DNA of 41,302 nucleotides from an uncultured SAR92 cluster bacterium (GTDB lineage Bacteria; Pseudomonadota; Gammaproteobacteria; Pseudomonadales; Porticoccaceae). A program made the position numbers and the translations under genes. Location of the stretch: positions 1 to 41,302 of the forward strand of contig CACJVE010000016.1 of the NCBI GenBank assembly GCA_902596775.1, read 5' to 3'. Below, piece by piece: positions 9,661 to 19,159 of the stretch (its first letter is position 1; every line of letters starts with the position of its first letter). The notes beneath the pieces are model-generated. The model was not told where the DNA came from. It was given only the letters and a program-made list of their open reading frames with translations, and searched no databases.

Positions 9661-10623
9661 ATGGAAATAACTCACAAAGGAAACACTTTAAGAATCATTA
9701 GAGGGATCTATAACTTTAATTCCGTTAAAGAGGACACTGCTCTCACGATAGGCTCATTTGATGGGGTTCACCTTGGTCATCAAATGGTTTTAAATGATCT
9801 GAAAGCTGCCGCATTAAAACGAGGTCTAAAATCAGCTGTCATGATTTTTGAACCTCAACCTCAAGAATACTTTTCCGGTGAAAAGGCACCTGCGAGATTG
9901 ATGAGACTTCGTGATAAATTAAAAACTTTCTGTGATTCTGGGATCGATATAGTTGTTTGCCTAAGATTTGATGATTCTTTAAGGAATCTTACAGCAGATG
10001 CATTTATCAGCATAATTATTAATGGTTTGTATGCGAAACATCTGATAATTGGCGATGACTTCAGGTTTGGATGCGATAGGTCTGGAGATTTTAAAATGTT
10101 GCAGAGCTCTGGCAAATTAAATAATTTTACTGTCCAGCAAATGCGAACGTTTGATGTAGACGACAAACGTGTTAGTAGCACGAGTATTCGGAAAGCACTA
10201 ATTGAATCAAAGTTTGATTTGGCTGCAAAATTATTGGGAAAGCCTTTCGAAGTGGTGGGAAAGGTCACTTACGGAGCTCAAGTAGGACGAAAATTAGGTT
10301 TTCCCACTGCTAACATAAATTTAAAGAGATATAGAGTCCCTATTACTGGAGTTTTTGCGGTAACGTTAAGGATTGATAAAAAAGTATATAATGGCGCTGC
10401 GAATGTGGGCATCAGGCCAACCGTTGGTGATCTTTTGAGACCAATATTGGAGGTCCACCTACTGAATTTTTCAGGAAATATTTATGGAAAACTAGTGTCG
10501 GTGGAATTCAAGCATAAAGTAAGAGACGAGAAAAAGTTCATTAATATTGAGAGTTTAGTAGACAATATCAAAAATGATATCAACTGGGTAAGAAAGTGGT
10601 TTATCGAACAGAGTGATGTATAG
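9661..10623 (+). CDS. ribF: Bifunctional riboflavin kinase/FAD synthetase RibF
   Basis: Converts riboflavin to FMN and FMN to FAD. The N-terminal FMN adenylyltransferase domain carries GSFDGVHLGH (31-40), the nucleotidyl-transferase HxGH-type site, and SSTSIRKAL. The C-terminal flavokinase domain has GRKLGFPTANI and the FAVTLRIDKKVYNGAANVGIRPT block. Length of 320 matches E. coli (313). It ends 8 bases inside lspA, so the two are tightly coupled; in most relatives ileS lies between them. Confidence 0.96.
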   Translation: MEITHKGNTLRIIRGIYNFNSVKEDTALTIGSFDGVHLGHQMVLNDLKAAALKRGLKSAVMIFEPQPQEYFSGEKAPARLMRLRDKLKTFCDSGIDIVVCLRFDDSLRNLTADAFISIIINGLYAKHLIIGDDFRFGCDRSGDFKMLQSSGKLNNFTVQQMRTFDVDDKRVSSTSIRKALIESKFDLAAKLLGKPFEVVGKVTYGAQVGRKLGFPTANINLKRYRVPITGVFAVTLRIDKKVYNGAANVGIRPTVGDLLRPILEVHLLNFSGNIYGKLVSVEFKHKVRDEKKFINIESLVDNIKNDINWVRKWFIEQSDV

Positions 10624-11134
10624 ATTTAGCTTAATACAAAGAAAACCCTTACTAGCTGCTTTCTTGATTGCTTCATTAATTTTTTTACTGGATCAGTTCA
10701 CTAAAATGCTGGTTGTTCAAAATTTATATTTAGGACAAAGAAATGAGTTAACGGTTTTCTTTAATTTGGTGCATGTGAGGAATTATGGAGCCGCGTTCAG
10801 CTTTTTAAGTGAAGCAGGCGGATGGCAAAGATGGTTTTTAACGATTATTTCAGCGATCGCAAGTATGGTAATTGTGTATTGGATAAAAAAATCAGATGAA
10901 AAGAAATATCTAGAAACATTATCCTTGATTATTATTTTGGGAGGTGCGCTTGGGAACTTTTACGATAGACTGATTCTCGGTTATGTTGTAGATTTTCTCG
11001 ATTTTCATTGGTCAGGGGTTCATTTCCCAGCTTTTAACATTGCAGATACTGCAATCACGATTGGAGCCACTTTATTTATCGCTGATAATTTAATATTTAA
11101 TCGGTACACAAAGGAAGAGTCGGGTGAGAGTTGA
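10616..11134 (+). CDS. lspA: Lipoprotein signal peptidase II
   Basis: Inner-membrane aspartyl protease that removes signal peptides from prolipoproteins, so it is required for BamD and the two DUF885 lipoproteins in this window. Four hydrophobic segments are visible. Family motifs are NYGAAFSFL, GNFYDRLILGYVVDFLDFH (first catalytic Asp in the NxxDR block) and FNIADTAITIG (second Asp). It has 172 residues from ATG at 10616; GTG at 10613 is one codon earlier and cannot be excluded. It overlaps ribF and fkpB. Confidence 0.96.
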   Translation: MYRFSLIQRKPLLAAFLIASLIFLLDQFTKMLVVQNLYLGQRNELTVFFNLVHVRNYGAAFSFLSEAGGWQRWFLTIISAIASMVIVYWIKKSDEKKYLETLSLIIILGGALGNFYDRLILGYVVDFLDFHWSGVHFPAFNIADTAITIGATLFIADNLIFNRYTKEESGES

Positions 11135-11573
11135 AATTATTCATGGTATACGGGTAACAATGCACTTTTCTTTGATGCTTGAGGACCAGACTATTATTGA
11201 CTCAACTTTTGATAAAGAACCAGCTAATTTTTGTGTTGGAGATGGAAATCTGTTACCAGGTTTCGAAAAAGTTCTTATTGGTTTAGCGATTGGTGAAGAA
11301 GAAATTTTCGAAATAGAACCGCAAGAGGCATTTGGTCAATACAATGATCAAAATATACAGAGGCTGGAAAGAGCAAGTTTTGATGATGACAATTTGGAAG
11401 TGGGATCCGTCTACTCCTTTGAGAATGGAGGCGGTGAGCTGCCAGGTGTTATTATAAAAATTGATGATAAATTTGCCTCAGTGGATTTTAATCATCCTTT
11501 AGCAGGTAAGCTTATTTTGTTCAAAGTAAAGATCTTAAACATAGAAAATGGAGATGCTGCTGATGCAAATTAA
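11124..11573 (+). CDS. fkpB: FKBP-type peptidyl-prolyl isomerase FkpB/SlpA
   Basis: Peptidyl-prolyl cis-trans isomerase of the SlpA/SlyD branch, cytoplasmic, 149 residues. The split FKBP domain has [23 protein letters not shown] and [21 protein letters not shown] flanking an insert-in-flap region typical of SlpA. The GTG start overlaps the end of lspA by 11 bases. The SlyD-type histidine-rich metal tail is absent. Location between lspA and ispH is the standard gammaproteobacterial one. Confidence 0.93.
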   Translation: MRVEIIHGIRVTMHFSLMLEDQTIIDSTFDKEPANFCVGDGNLLPGFEKVLIGLAIGEEEIFEIEPQEAFGQYNDQNIQRLERASFDDDNLEVGSVYSFENGGGELPGVIIKIDDKFASVDFNHPLAGKLILFKVKILNIENGDAADAN

Positions 11574-12498
11574 GTTAGCCAATCCCAGAGGATTCTGTGC
11601 TGGCGTAGATCGTGCCATTGAGATCGTAGAGCGTGCTCTAGAGCTCTTCGGATCGCCGCTTTATGTAAAGCATGAGGTTGTTCACAACAAATTCGTTGTT
11701 GAAGACATGATAGCAAGAGGAGTTATTTTCGTTGAGAATATTGACGAGGTTCCAGATGGTGTTCCCTGCATTTTTAGCGCTCATGGAGTGTCTCTTGAGG
11801 TAAGGAGTCAAGCGAAAGAGAAAAATCTAAAAGTATTCGACGCGACGTGTCCCCTGGTAACGAAGGTTCACTTTGAGGTAAAAAAGTATAGCAACGAGGG
11901 ATGTGAGTGCATCTTGATAGGCCATGAAGGCCATCCAGAGGTGGAGGGAACAATTGGTCAATTCAATGCATCGAATGGTGGAAACATGTACTTGGTTGAG
12001 AATGTGCAAGATGTTATCGATCTTGAGGTCTCCCAAACTGAGAGAATTGCATATGTTACTCAAACAACCCTATCGATGGATGACACTGCGTCAGTGATTG
12101 ATGCTTTGCGAGAAAAATACCCCAAAATTAAAGGACCACAAAAAAACGATATCTGCTATGCGACACAAAATAGGCAGGATGCAGTAAAACAGCTCGCGAT
12201 TGAGGCTGATATTGTCCTCGTGGTTGGTTCGTCAAACAGTTCTAATTCAAATCGATTAAAGGAATTAGCAGAAAATTGTGGATGTAAGTCCTATTTGATT
12301 GACGGGCCAGATAACATCAAAGCTGACTGGTTTTTTGAAAATTGTGTAGTTGGCTTGACTGCAGGCGCCTCGGCTCCAGAGTCCATTGTTGATCAGGTAA
12401 TTGAGTACTTAGTATCGCTGGGGGCTTCTCCCCCGGAAAGCAAAGAGAGTAATAATGAAAATGTTTATTTCTCTATTCCAAAGGAACTTAGAGCCTAA
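11563..12498 (+). CDS. ispH: 4-hydroxy-3-methylbut-2-enyl diphosphate reductase
   Basis: Last enzyme of the MEP pathway, an iron-sulfur reductase giving IPP and DMAPP. I choose ATG at 11563, which gives the family N-terminus [20 protein letters not shown]; the earlier in-frame ATG at 11548 would add five residues and lies inside fkpB. The three cluster cysteines are visible in [17 protein letters not shown] and [11 protein letters not shown]. It has 311 residues, like E. coli (316). It ends the murJ operon, its stop overlapping pgi tail to tail by four bases. Confidence 0.96.
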   Translation: MQIKLANPRGFCAGVDRAIEIVERALELFGSPLYVKHEVVHNKFVVEDMIARGVIFVENIDEVPDGVPCIFSAHGVSLEVRSQAKEKNLKVFDATCPLVTKVHFEVKKYSNEGCECILIGHEGHPEVEGTIGQFNASNGGNMYLVENVQDVIDLEVSQTERIAYVTQTTLSMDDTASVIDALREKYPKIKGPQKNDICYATQNRQDAVKQLAIEADIVLVVGSSNSSNSNRLKELAENCGCKSYLIDGPDNIKADWFFENCVVGLTAGASAPESIVDQVIEYLVSLGASPPESKESNNENVYFSIPKELRA

Positions 12499-14090
12499 TA
12501 ATTAGTAAATTTTGAAATTATGTCTTTAAGTTGATCTGTCGATGGATCAATATTCGAAATATTTCCTTTGTTTAATGCGATGCTGAGTTCTTTACCAAGT
12601 TCTACTCCCCATTGATCAAAAGAATTTATGCCCCAGATTGTTCCTTGAACGAATACTTTATGCTCGTATATTGCTATTAGCGCACCTAGGGTTTTTGGTG
12701 ACAGTGAGTTAACTAGCAGTGTTGAAGAAGGTTTGTTACCTGGGTAGCTCTTGTGATTTTCGCCCTCTTTCGCTTTTTTGCCGACCATCAGTGACATCGA
12801 CTGCGCTAACATATTATTAAGTAGGATTTTTTGGCTTTTGTCATCGCTTTGCTTTTGAATAATTGGGGCGATAAAGTCAATTGGGATAAATTTTGTCCCT
12901 TGATGCAAAAGTTGAAAGAAAGCATGTTGGCCATTAGTCCCTGTTTGACCCCATATAATGGGTGCAGTTTGATATTTTAATTGCTCCCCATTCTGATCAA
13001 CAGATTTGCCATTGCTTTCCATATCCAATTGTTGAAGGTAGGAAGGAAATAAAGTCAATCTTTCGCAGTAAGGGATTATCGCGTGTGATTGTGCTCCTAA
13101 GAAATTGTTATACCAAATACCTAGAACTGCCATTATCACGGGTATATTTTGATCAAATGGCGATTCTCTAAAATGATTGTCAATTTCTCTAGCCCCTGAG
13201 AGCATAGTTTGAAAGTTATCAAATCCAATTGATATTGCTAAAGACAAGCCTATGCTTGACCAAATGGAGTACCTGCCACCAACCCAATCATCAAACTCAA
13301 CAACTCGTGTCTCATCTATACCGAACAACTTCGCATTTTTGGCATTTGCAGTAACTCCGATGACATGATTACTACTTCTAATATTTTGTGTTTCTAGATC
13401 TTTTTCCAACCAAGCTAAGGCTTTATCTGCATTTAACAAGGTTTCCATTGTTGTAAAAGTTTTGCTTGAGATAATAATAAGAGTTGTCTCTGGATTTAAA
13501 TTAGACAGTACATCATTTATGTCGGTGCCATCGACATTAGAAACAAAATGTATATTAAGTCTAGCTGACGCGAATTCCTTGAGCGCAGTGCATGCCATTC
13601 TTGGCCCCAAATCGGAGCCTCCAATGCCAATGTTTATAACATCAGTAATCGATTTCCCTGTTTCTCCAACCCACTCCTTTGACCTAATTTTATCACTAAT
13701 GGCCTTTATTTTAGATGCTTGATCATTAATTGACTTAAATTTCAATTTAATGTTTGCCGAGTGTTCACCATCTTGATCTGCCCTAAGCGCAGTATGAAGT
13801 GCCGATCTGTTTTCAGAGCGATTTATAGCTTTACCATCAAACATTTTGTCAATCCTGATAGATAAATTCGCTTCCTCAGCGAGTGCTATTAAATTTTTCA
13901 AGATATCTTTAGTTATAAGATTTTTTGAATAATCGAAGAAAACCTCGGCTATTTTTATCGACATCGATTTAGCGCGGTTCTTTTCTTTCTTAAACAAATC
14001 AGAAATGATTATGTCGCCAACAGAGCGAGATTGATCCACCAGGTTTGACCAAATATTGGTTTGAGTAATATTTTGCTCTTTATTCTGCAT
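12495..14090 (-). CDS. pgi: Glucose-6-phosphate isomerase
   Basis: Interconverts glucose-6-phosphate and fructose-6-phosphate. Motifs include [22 protein letters not shown] (PGI signature), [11 protein letters not shown] with the catalytic Glu, [16 protein letters not shown] with the catalytic His, and PGNKPSS. It has 531 residues, slightly short of E. coli's 549. The gene is divergent from edd, and the 165 bases between them hold two HexR-like operators, so it may share that control. In an organism using the Entner-Doudoroff route Pgi feeds recycled fructose-6-phosphate back to glucose-6-phosphate or serves gluconeogenesis. Confidence 0.96.
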   Translation of the reverse strand: MQNKEQNITQTNIWSNLVDQSRSVGDIIISDLFKKEKNRAKSMSIKIAEVFFDYSKNLITKDILKNLIALAEEANLSIRIDKMFDGKAINRSENRSALHTALRADQDGEHSANIKLKFKSINDQASKIKAISDKIRSKEWVGETGKSITDVINIGIGGSDLGPRMACTALKEFASARLNIHFVSNVDGTDINDVLSNLNPETTLIIISSKTFTTMETLLNADKALAWLEKDLETQNIRSSNHVIGVTANAKNAKLFGIDETRVVEFDDWVGGRYSIWSSIGLSLAISIGFDNFQTMLSGAREIDNHFRESPFDQNIPVIMAVLGIWYNNFLGAQSHAIIPYCERLTLFPSYLQQLDMESNGKSVDQNGEQLKYQTAPIIWGQTGTNGQHAFFQLLHQGTKFIPIDFIAPIIQKQSDDKSQKILLNNMLAQSMSLMVGKKAKEGENHKSYPGNKPSSTLLVNSLSPKTLGALIAIYEHKVFVQGTIWGINSFDQWGVELGKELSIALNKGNISNIDPSTDQLKDIISKFTNY

Positions 14091-14165
14091 TCATTAGTTG
14101 ATCTTAGGAAAGAATTCTTATCGCTAATGGTAACACTTATAAAAAATTGTTGGATGTAAAATTTA

Positions 14166-14180
14166 TGTAATTTAATTACA
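14166..14180. promoter_or_regulatory. HexR-type operator, pgi/edd regulatory region
   Basis: TGTAATTTAATTACA is a perfect palindrome around its central base and matches the HexR consensus known from gammaproteobacteria (TGTAATTAAATTACA type). A possible edd -10 (TATTAT, 14188-14193) would put its -35 element under this site, consistent with repression. hexR itself is about 7 kb downstream. Confidence 0.75.
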
Positions 14181-14217
14181 CATATGGTATTATAAACGTG
14201 TTTTATGAAAGAAATTA

Positions 14218-14232
14218 AGTAATTTTGTTACA
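14218..14232. promoter_or_regulatory. Second, weaker HexR-like half-site before edd
   Basis: AGTAATTTTGTTACA keeps the two outer parts of the HexR motif but is an imperfect palindrome (four of seven arm positions pair). It lies 52 bases downstream of the perfect site, centre to centre (about five helical turns), and 24 bases before the edd start. A looping or cooperative role is inference. Confidence 0.45.
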
Positions 14233-14255
14233 TAATAATCGGTGTGCAGCTCAAA

Positions 14256-16076
14256 ATGAATTTAAAAGTAAAAAAGATTACAGAAAGGATTTTAAAGAGA
14301 AGCTCTAATAGCAGAGAAATTTACCTGTCACGAATAAGGCGTGATGGCGAGAATAAAGCTCGGCGTGGTAATTTAAGTTGTGGTAATTTGGCCCATGGAT
14401 TTGCTGCTTGCAATGATTCTGATAAAGAAAAATTAAAGTTACTAGATGCGGGCAATATTGCAATCGTTACGGCATACAACGATATGTTATCTGCTCACCA
14501 GCCCTATGAGACGTATCCCTCAATTATAAAAATGGCTGTGAGAGATATGGGATTTACTGCCCAAGTCGCCGGTGGTGTCCCGGCAATGTGTGACGGTGTT
14601 ACTCAGGGTCAGCTCGGAATGGAGCTTAGTCTGTTCAGTAGAGACACAATCGCCCAGAGTGCTGCAATCGCTTTATCTCATCAAATGTTTGATGGCGTTT
14701 TAGCGCTTGGAATTTGCGATAAAATAGTTCCCGGACTTCTCATGGGTGCATTGAGTTTTGGATATTTGCCTACTATTTTTGTGCCTGCTGGACCAATGAG
14801 ATCTGGGCTTGAAAATAAAGAGAAGCAGCGGGTTCGGCAGTTGCACGCTGAGGGCAAGGTATCAAGAGAAGATTTATTATCTGCGGAGTCGAAATCTTAT
14901 CACAGTGCAGGAACATGCACTTTTTATGGTACTGCTAATAGTAATCAAGTCGTTTTAGAAGCCCTAGGTCTTCAACTTCCAGGAAGCTCGTTTGTGAATC
15001 CAGATGATCCAATGCGTGAGCTTTTAACTCAATATGCCTGCCATCAACTTTGTCGGATAACATCTTTGGGCCCGGATTATAGGCCCATCGGCGAGATAAT
15101 TGACGAAAAATCGATAGTCAATGCGTTAGTCGCCATTCTTGCATCGGGTGGTTCGACAAATCATACAATGCATCTTATAGCGATAGCCTTAGCGGCTGGA
15201 ATTATCATTAATTGGGATGATATATCTGATTTATCGTCTGAGATTCCTTTGTTAGCGAGAGTTTATCCTAACGGCGAAGCTGATATTAATCATTTTCATG
15301 CTGCAGGTGGAACTGGCTTTTTATTTAGGCAATTACTTAATGCGGGTTATATGCATGGATCAGCAAGAACAGTTTGGAGCGATAATTTTTTTGATTATGT
15401 GAAGGAAAGCTTTATAGAAAATGGTGTAATTAATTGGCGTGAGTCGCCAAAAGAATCGCTTGATGAGAGTGTAGTAGTGCCAGTTAAAAAGGCTTTTTCG
15501 AAAGAGGGAGGTATTAAGCTTTTAAAGGGTAATCTTGGTAGAGCTATAATAAAGGTCTCTGCCGTGATGCACGAAAATTTGATAGTTGAGGCTCCAGCAG
15601 TAGTTATTGATGAACAGAGTCAATTATTGCCAATGTTTGAGGCAGGAGAGTTGGATAGGGACTGTGTCGTGGTAATCAGATATCAAGGTCCAAAGGCCAA
15701 CGGTATGCCTGAATTGCATAAATTAACACCATATCTTGGAATTCTTCAAGACAGGGGGCATTCTGTCGCATTAGTAACAGATGGACGTATGTCTGGAGCA
15801 TCTGGTAAAGTTCCAGCTGCAATTCATGTTAGTCCTGAAGCGTCTGAAGGGGGATTAATCTCGAAGGTTGTGAATGGAGATTTAATCCGAGTTGATGCGA
15901 TAGCAGGTACTTTAGATCTTTCTGAGGAAGAGACTTCGCTAATGAAGCGAGAAATCATAGCCCCAAGTATTTCTAGTGATGAAGGCTGCGGTAGGGAATT
16001 CTTTGCTGTTTGCAGACAAAATGTCTCCCAAGCTGAAGAGGGAGCTAGTTTCCTGTTTCCTGGTAAACATCGATGA
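14256..16076 (+). CDS. edd: 6-phosphogluconate dehydratase (Entner-Doudoroff)
   Basis: Dehydrates 6-phosphogluconate to KDPG; an iron-sulfur enzyme of the IlvD/Edd family. Two cluster cysteines are in GGVPAMCDGVTQGQ and GTCTFYGTANSNQ; the third family block is near LASGGSTNHTMHL. The tail includes GRMSGASGKVPAAIHVSPEA. The ATG at 14256 gives 606 residues and an N-terminus like E. coli Edd (603); a GTG at 14244 is possible. Edd rather than IlvD is favoured by the neighbours and by the KITERILKRSSNSREIYLSRI start. First gene of the edd-glk-eda-zwf-pgl operon; its stop overlaps glk as ATGA. Confidence 0.97.
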   Translation: MNLKVKKITERILKRSSNSREIYLSRIRRDGENKARRGNLSCGNLAHGFAACNDSDKEKLKLLDAGNIAIVTAYNDMLSAHQPYETYPSIIKMAVRDMGFTAQVAGGVPAMCDGVTQGQLGMELSLFSRDTIAQSAAIALSHQMFDGVLALGICDKIVPGLLMGALSFGYLPTIFVPAGPMRSGLENKEKQRVRQLHAEGKVSREDLLSAESKSYHSAGTCTFYGTANSNQVVLEALGLQLPGSSFVNPDDPMRELLTQYACHQLCRITSLGPDYRPIGEIIDEKSIVNALVAILASGGSTNHTMHLIAIALAAGIIINWDDISDLSSEIPLLARVYPNGEADINHFHAAGGTGFLFRQLLNAGYMHGSARTVWSDNFFDYVKESFIENGVINWRESPKESLDESVVVPVKKAFSKEGGIKLLKGNLGRAIIKVSAVMHENLIVEAPAVVIDEQSQLLPMFEAGELDRDCVVVIRYQGPKANGMPELHKLTPYLGILQDRGHSVALVTDGRMSGASGKVPAAIHVSPEASEGGLISKVVNGDLIRVDAIAGTLDLSEEETSLMKREIIAPSISSDEGCGREFFAVCRQNVSQAEEGASFLFPGKHR

Positions 16077-17050
16077 ATGATTGGTACTTGATAGCAGACA
16101 TAGGAGGAACAAACGCTAGATTTTCTGCTATACGACCTCATGAGCTAGAAAATAATCAGCAGTTTTTTCATTCGGTCGATGAACATCCTAATTTTGAGGA
16201 CCTGCTTAGTATAGTTATGACAGAGATATCCCAAACAACTGGATGGGATCATCCTCCGAAAAAAGTTTGTTTTGCTGTTGCCTGTCCGGCTGATAGCGAG
16301 GAAATCTCTTTTACAAATAGCCATTGGTCCTTTATCAAGTCGAGAATAAAGAATATTCTCAAATGCAATACATTAGTGATTATTAATGATTTTGAAGCAG
16401 TGGCTCATGGTGTAACGGAATTAAAACCTGATGACACTATTCAAATCGGTGGTGACGAGCCAGTCGCAAATAGAGCAATTGGAATTTTAGGGGCGGGAAC
16501 TGGGCTTGGTGTGGCCGCATTGCTTCCATTTGATGGCGGTTATCATGTCATTGAGACGGAGGGAGGACATGCTGATTACTCTCCGATTAGTGAAGCTCAA
16601 GGGGAGGTCGTAAAATGTTTAAGGTCAAAATTTGGTCGAGTTTCACTCGAGCGGTTATTAAGTGGTAAAGGAATTTTCAATATATACCTCGCACTATGTA
16701 CCATGCGAGCATCAAAACCTAACTTATCATCCCCTGCAGAGATTGTTGAGGCGGCTCTTGCGCGAGCTGACTCTAATTCAGTTGCAACTCTTGATATGTT
16801 TTGTGAGGGTATGGGGAGTGCCGCGGGTAATTTGGCCCTTACATATGGGGCAAAAGGAGGTATTTATATAGCAGGTGGAGTCATACCTAAGTTTTTAGAC
16901 TTTTTCTTAAGTAGTAATTTTAGAAATAAGTTCGAAGACAAAGGTAGGTTCGTAAGTTATCTAAAGACAATACCTGTATATATCATTAAAAGGGAAAATC
17001 TTGGTCTACTTGGCGCTGCAAAAAAGCTTAACGAGGTAACAAGGGCATGA
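16073..17050 (+). CDS. glk: Glucokinase
   Basis: ATP-dependent phosphorylation of glucose, cytoplasmic, of the bacterial Glk family. Motifs: ADIGGTNARFS at the N-terminus (phosphate-binding), ILGAGTGLGVAALLP and ETEGGHADYSP (glucose-binding Glu/Gly/His). Length 325 matches E. coli Glk (321). ATGA overlaps on both sides, with edd upstream and eda downstream, indicate translational coupling. Presence in the operon means free glucose is phosphorylated inside the cell; no PTS or sugar transporter gene is in view. Confidence 0.95.
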   Translation: MNDWYLIADIGGTNARFSAIRPHELENNQQFFHSVDEHPNFEDLLSIVMTEISQTTGWDHPPKKVCFAVACPADSEEISFTNSHWSFIKSRIKNILKCNTLVIINDFEAVAHGVTELKPDDTIQIGGDEPVANRAIGILGAGTGLGVAALLPFDGGYHVIETEGGHADYSPISEAQGEVVKCLRSKFGRVSLERLLSGKGIFNIYLALCTMRASKPNLSSPAEIVEAALARADSNSVATLDMFCEGMGSAAGNLALTYGAKGGIYIAGGVIPKFLDFFLSSNFRNKFEDKGRFVSYLKTIPVYIIKRENLGLLGAAKKLNEVTRA

Positions 17051-17673
17051 CTAGCATTCTAGATGGACACTCTATTATTCCAGTAGTTGCGATTGAGAAG
17101 GTAGAGCATGCAATTCCTCTTGCTGAAACTCTTCTATCTGGGGGTATATCGGTCTTAGAGGTAACACTTAGAACCGATGCAGCAATAGAGAGCATAACAA
17201 AAATCATAAATTCTGTACCAGAATTGATTGTTGGTTCTGGAACTGTATGCAACGAAAAACAATTCAAACTTTCTCAAGATATTGGTTGTAAATTTATTGT
17301 ATCTCCAGGATTAACGCCATCTTTGCTAGATCTCGCCAGAGAGTCACAGCAAGATTTTCTGCCTGGGATTTCCTCCGCAAGTGAAATCATGTTGGGCTTG
17401 GAATATGGGTTTAATCGATTCAAGTTTTTCCCTGCTGAGGCGTTAGGAGGTATAACCACCCTTAAATCTTTAAAAGGTCCATTTGGTAATGTAAAGTTTT
17501 GTGCGACTGGAGGGATTGGTGCTCATAACTTCCTGAATTACTTGTCGCAAGACAATGTAAGTGCCGTTGGAGGTTCCTGGATGGCTTCATCCGAACTGAT
17601 GGCAGCTAATGATTGGTTGAAGATTGAAGAACTGGTGAAGCACGCAGTATCGTTGCAGTCGATATCTGTTTAG
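17047..17673 (+). CDS. eda: KDPG aldolase
   Basis: Cleaves KDPG to pyruvate and glyceraldehyde-3-phosphate by a Schiff-base mechanism. Glu38 in VLEVTLRT is the general base, and the Schiff-base lysine is in RFKFFPAEALGG (about residue 126). CATGGIGAHN completes the TIM-barrel phosphate site. It has 208 residues (E. coli 213). The ATGA overlap with glk shows it is part of the operon; 28 bases separate it from zwf. Confidence 0.97.
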   Translation: MTSILDGHSIIPVVAIEKVEHAIPLAETLLSGGISVLEVTLRTDAAIESITKIINSVPELIVGSGTVCNEKQFKLSQDIGCKFIVSPGLTPSLLDLARESQQDFLPGISSASEIMLGLEYGFNRFKFFPAEALGGITTLKSLKGPFGNVKFCATGGIGAHNFLNYLSQDNVSAVGGSWMASSELMAANDWLKIEELVKHAVSLQSISV

Positions 17674-17701
17674 GTATGAAAAAGTATCAAAAGGATTAAA
17701 A

Positions 17702-19159
17702 ATGAAAGACAACATCGATCTGATTATATTTGGAGCTCAGGGAGATCTTTCCAGAAGAAAGTTATTCCCGGCGTTATATCGTCTAGATAAGGCGGGGCTT
17801 TTGCCTGACAACCTCAGAATTGCCTCTGTTGCACGGCACGATATGACTACAGTCACATATCTAAAACAAATAATGGAAGCAATCCAAGATGGAATTAAAG
17901 ATGCCGAGTGGGACAGAAAGGTTTGGATGAGATTTCAGCGTAGAGTCTATTATATAAAGATAGATTTTTCTCAGAAAAAGCAATTTGGATATCTTGCAGA
18001 TTGGATGGAGAAAAATCGTAGAGCTATATTTTATCTTGCCACTCCACCTGATCTCTATGGGTCGATTTGCAAACATATGGAAGGAAGTGGCTGTATTTTC
18101 GAGGGCACGAGTGTCGTGCTTGAAAAACCGATTGGACATGATCTTATTTCCTCTAAAGAGGTAAACGATGCAGTAGGTAAATATTTTGATGAGAAAGATG
18201 TCTATAGAATAGATCATTATCTTGGGAAGGAAACGGTTCAAAATCTTTTGGCACTTCGCTTTGCAAATCGCATTATAAGCTCTCAGTGGGACAATACTTG
18301 TATTGATCATATTCAAATCACTGCAGCAGAAACGCTAGGAATCGAGGGAAGGTGGTCCTATTATGATAAAGTTGGACAATTAAGAGATATGTTCCAAAAT
18401 CATCTGCTCCAATTGTTATGTATGGTAGCGATGGAGCCACCAAATTCATTGAGCTCGAACGAAATTAGAGCGGAAAAAATAAAACTCCTCAGAGCGTTAA
18501 GACCAATTGGAATAGATAAGGTGGATGAATACGTTGTAAGAGGGCAATACTCCAATGGCTGGATTGATGGAAAACCGGTCGTTGGTTACCTTGAAGAGGA
18601 GGGTGCTGAGAAAAGCAGCAGCAATAGCGAAACTTTTGTAGCCATAAAAGTAGAGATTGATAACTGGAGATGGGCAGGGGTTCCATTCTATATGAGGACC
18701 GGTAAGAGAATGAATGCCAAGCATACTGAGATCGTCATCGTATATAAGGATACTTCTCATTCAATCTTCTCAGGCAAAAAGGAAGATTCTTCAAATAAGT
18801 TGGTAATTCGTTTGCAGCCAAATGAAGGAATAGAGCTTGAAATGGTATCCAAAAGACATAGCTTGCGAGAAAGATTGTCTACGGAAAAACGAGTTCTTAA
18901 TTTAGATTTTAATGAATTAGAAAGTGACAAGCGAATAGTCGATGCATATGAGCTTTTGTTTCTTGAGTTGATTAAGGGAGATCAGAGATTATTTGTGAGC
19001 AGAGAAGAGATCGAGTCATCATGGGATTGGTGTGACCAGATAATTGAGGCATGGAATAAGAATAAATCAGAGACACGAAAATACAGTGCAGGATCGGGTG
19101 GACCTGCTAAAGCAGAAGTGCTTATAGAGGGCGATGGAAGAAGCTGGCATGGCCAATAA
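17702..19159 (+). CDS. zwf: Glucose-6-phosphate 1-dehydrogenase
   Basis: Oxidises glucose-6-phosphate to 6-phosphogluconolactone with NADP. The nucleotide-binding GAQGDLSRRK begins at residue 11, and the active-site signature RIDHYLGKE (catalytic His) is in the first half; the C-terminal half has VPFYMRTGKRM. It has 485 residues, like E. coli (491). AAAGGA lies about 10 bases before the ATG. Its last 26 bases overlap pgl. In Pseudomonas, zwf-pgl-eda and edd-glk are separate units; here all five are in one. Confidence 0.97.
   Translation: MKDNIDLIIFGAQGDLSRRKLFPALYRLDKAGLLPDNLRIASVARHDMTTVTYLKQIMEAIQDGIKDAEWDRKVWMRFQRRVYYIKIDFSQKKQFGYLADWMEKNRRAIFYLATPPDLYGSICKHMEGSGCIFEGTSVVLEKPIGHDLISSKEVNDAVGKYFDEKDVYRIDHYLGKETVQNLLALRFANRIISSQWDNTCIDHIQITAAETLGIEGRWSYYDKVGQLRDMFQNHLLQLLCMVAMEPPNSLSSNEIRAEKIKLLRALRPIGIDKVDEYVVRGQYSNGWIDGKPVVGYLEEEGAEKSSSNSETFVAIKVEIDNWRWAGVPFYMRTGKRMNAKHTEIVIVYKDTSHSIFSGKKEDSSNKLVIRLQPNEGIELEMVSKRHSLRERLSTEKRVLNLDFNELESDKRIVDAYELLFLELIKGDQRLFVSREEIESSWDWCDQIIEAWNKNKSETRKYSAGSGGPAKAEVLIEGDGRSWHGQ

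Noticed and set aside
9861-10268. A 135-codon antisense frame within ribF
   Set aside because: Same reasoning; ribF is intact and conserved through this region.
17861-18316. A 151-codon antisense frame within zwf
   Set aside because: Lies entirely within a highly conserved gene and has no family resemblance; AT-rich antisense of a coding region.
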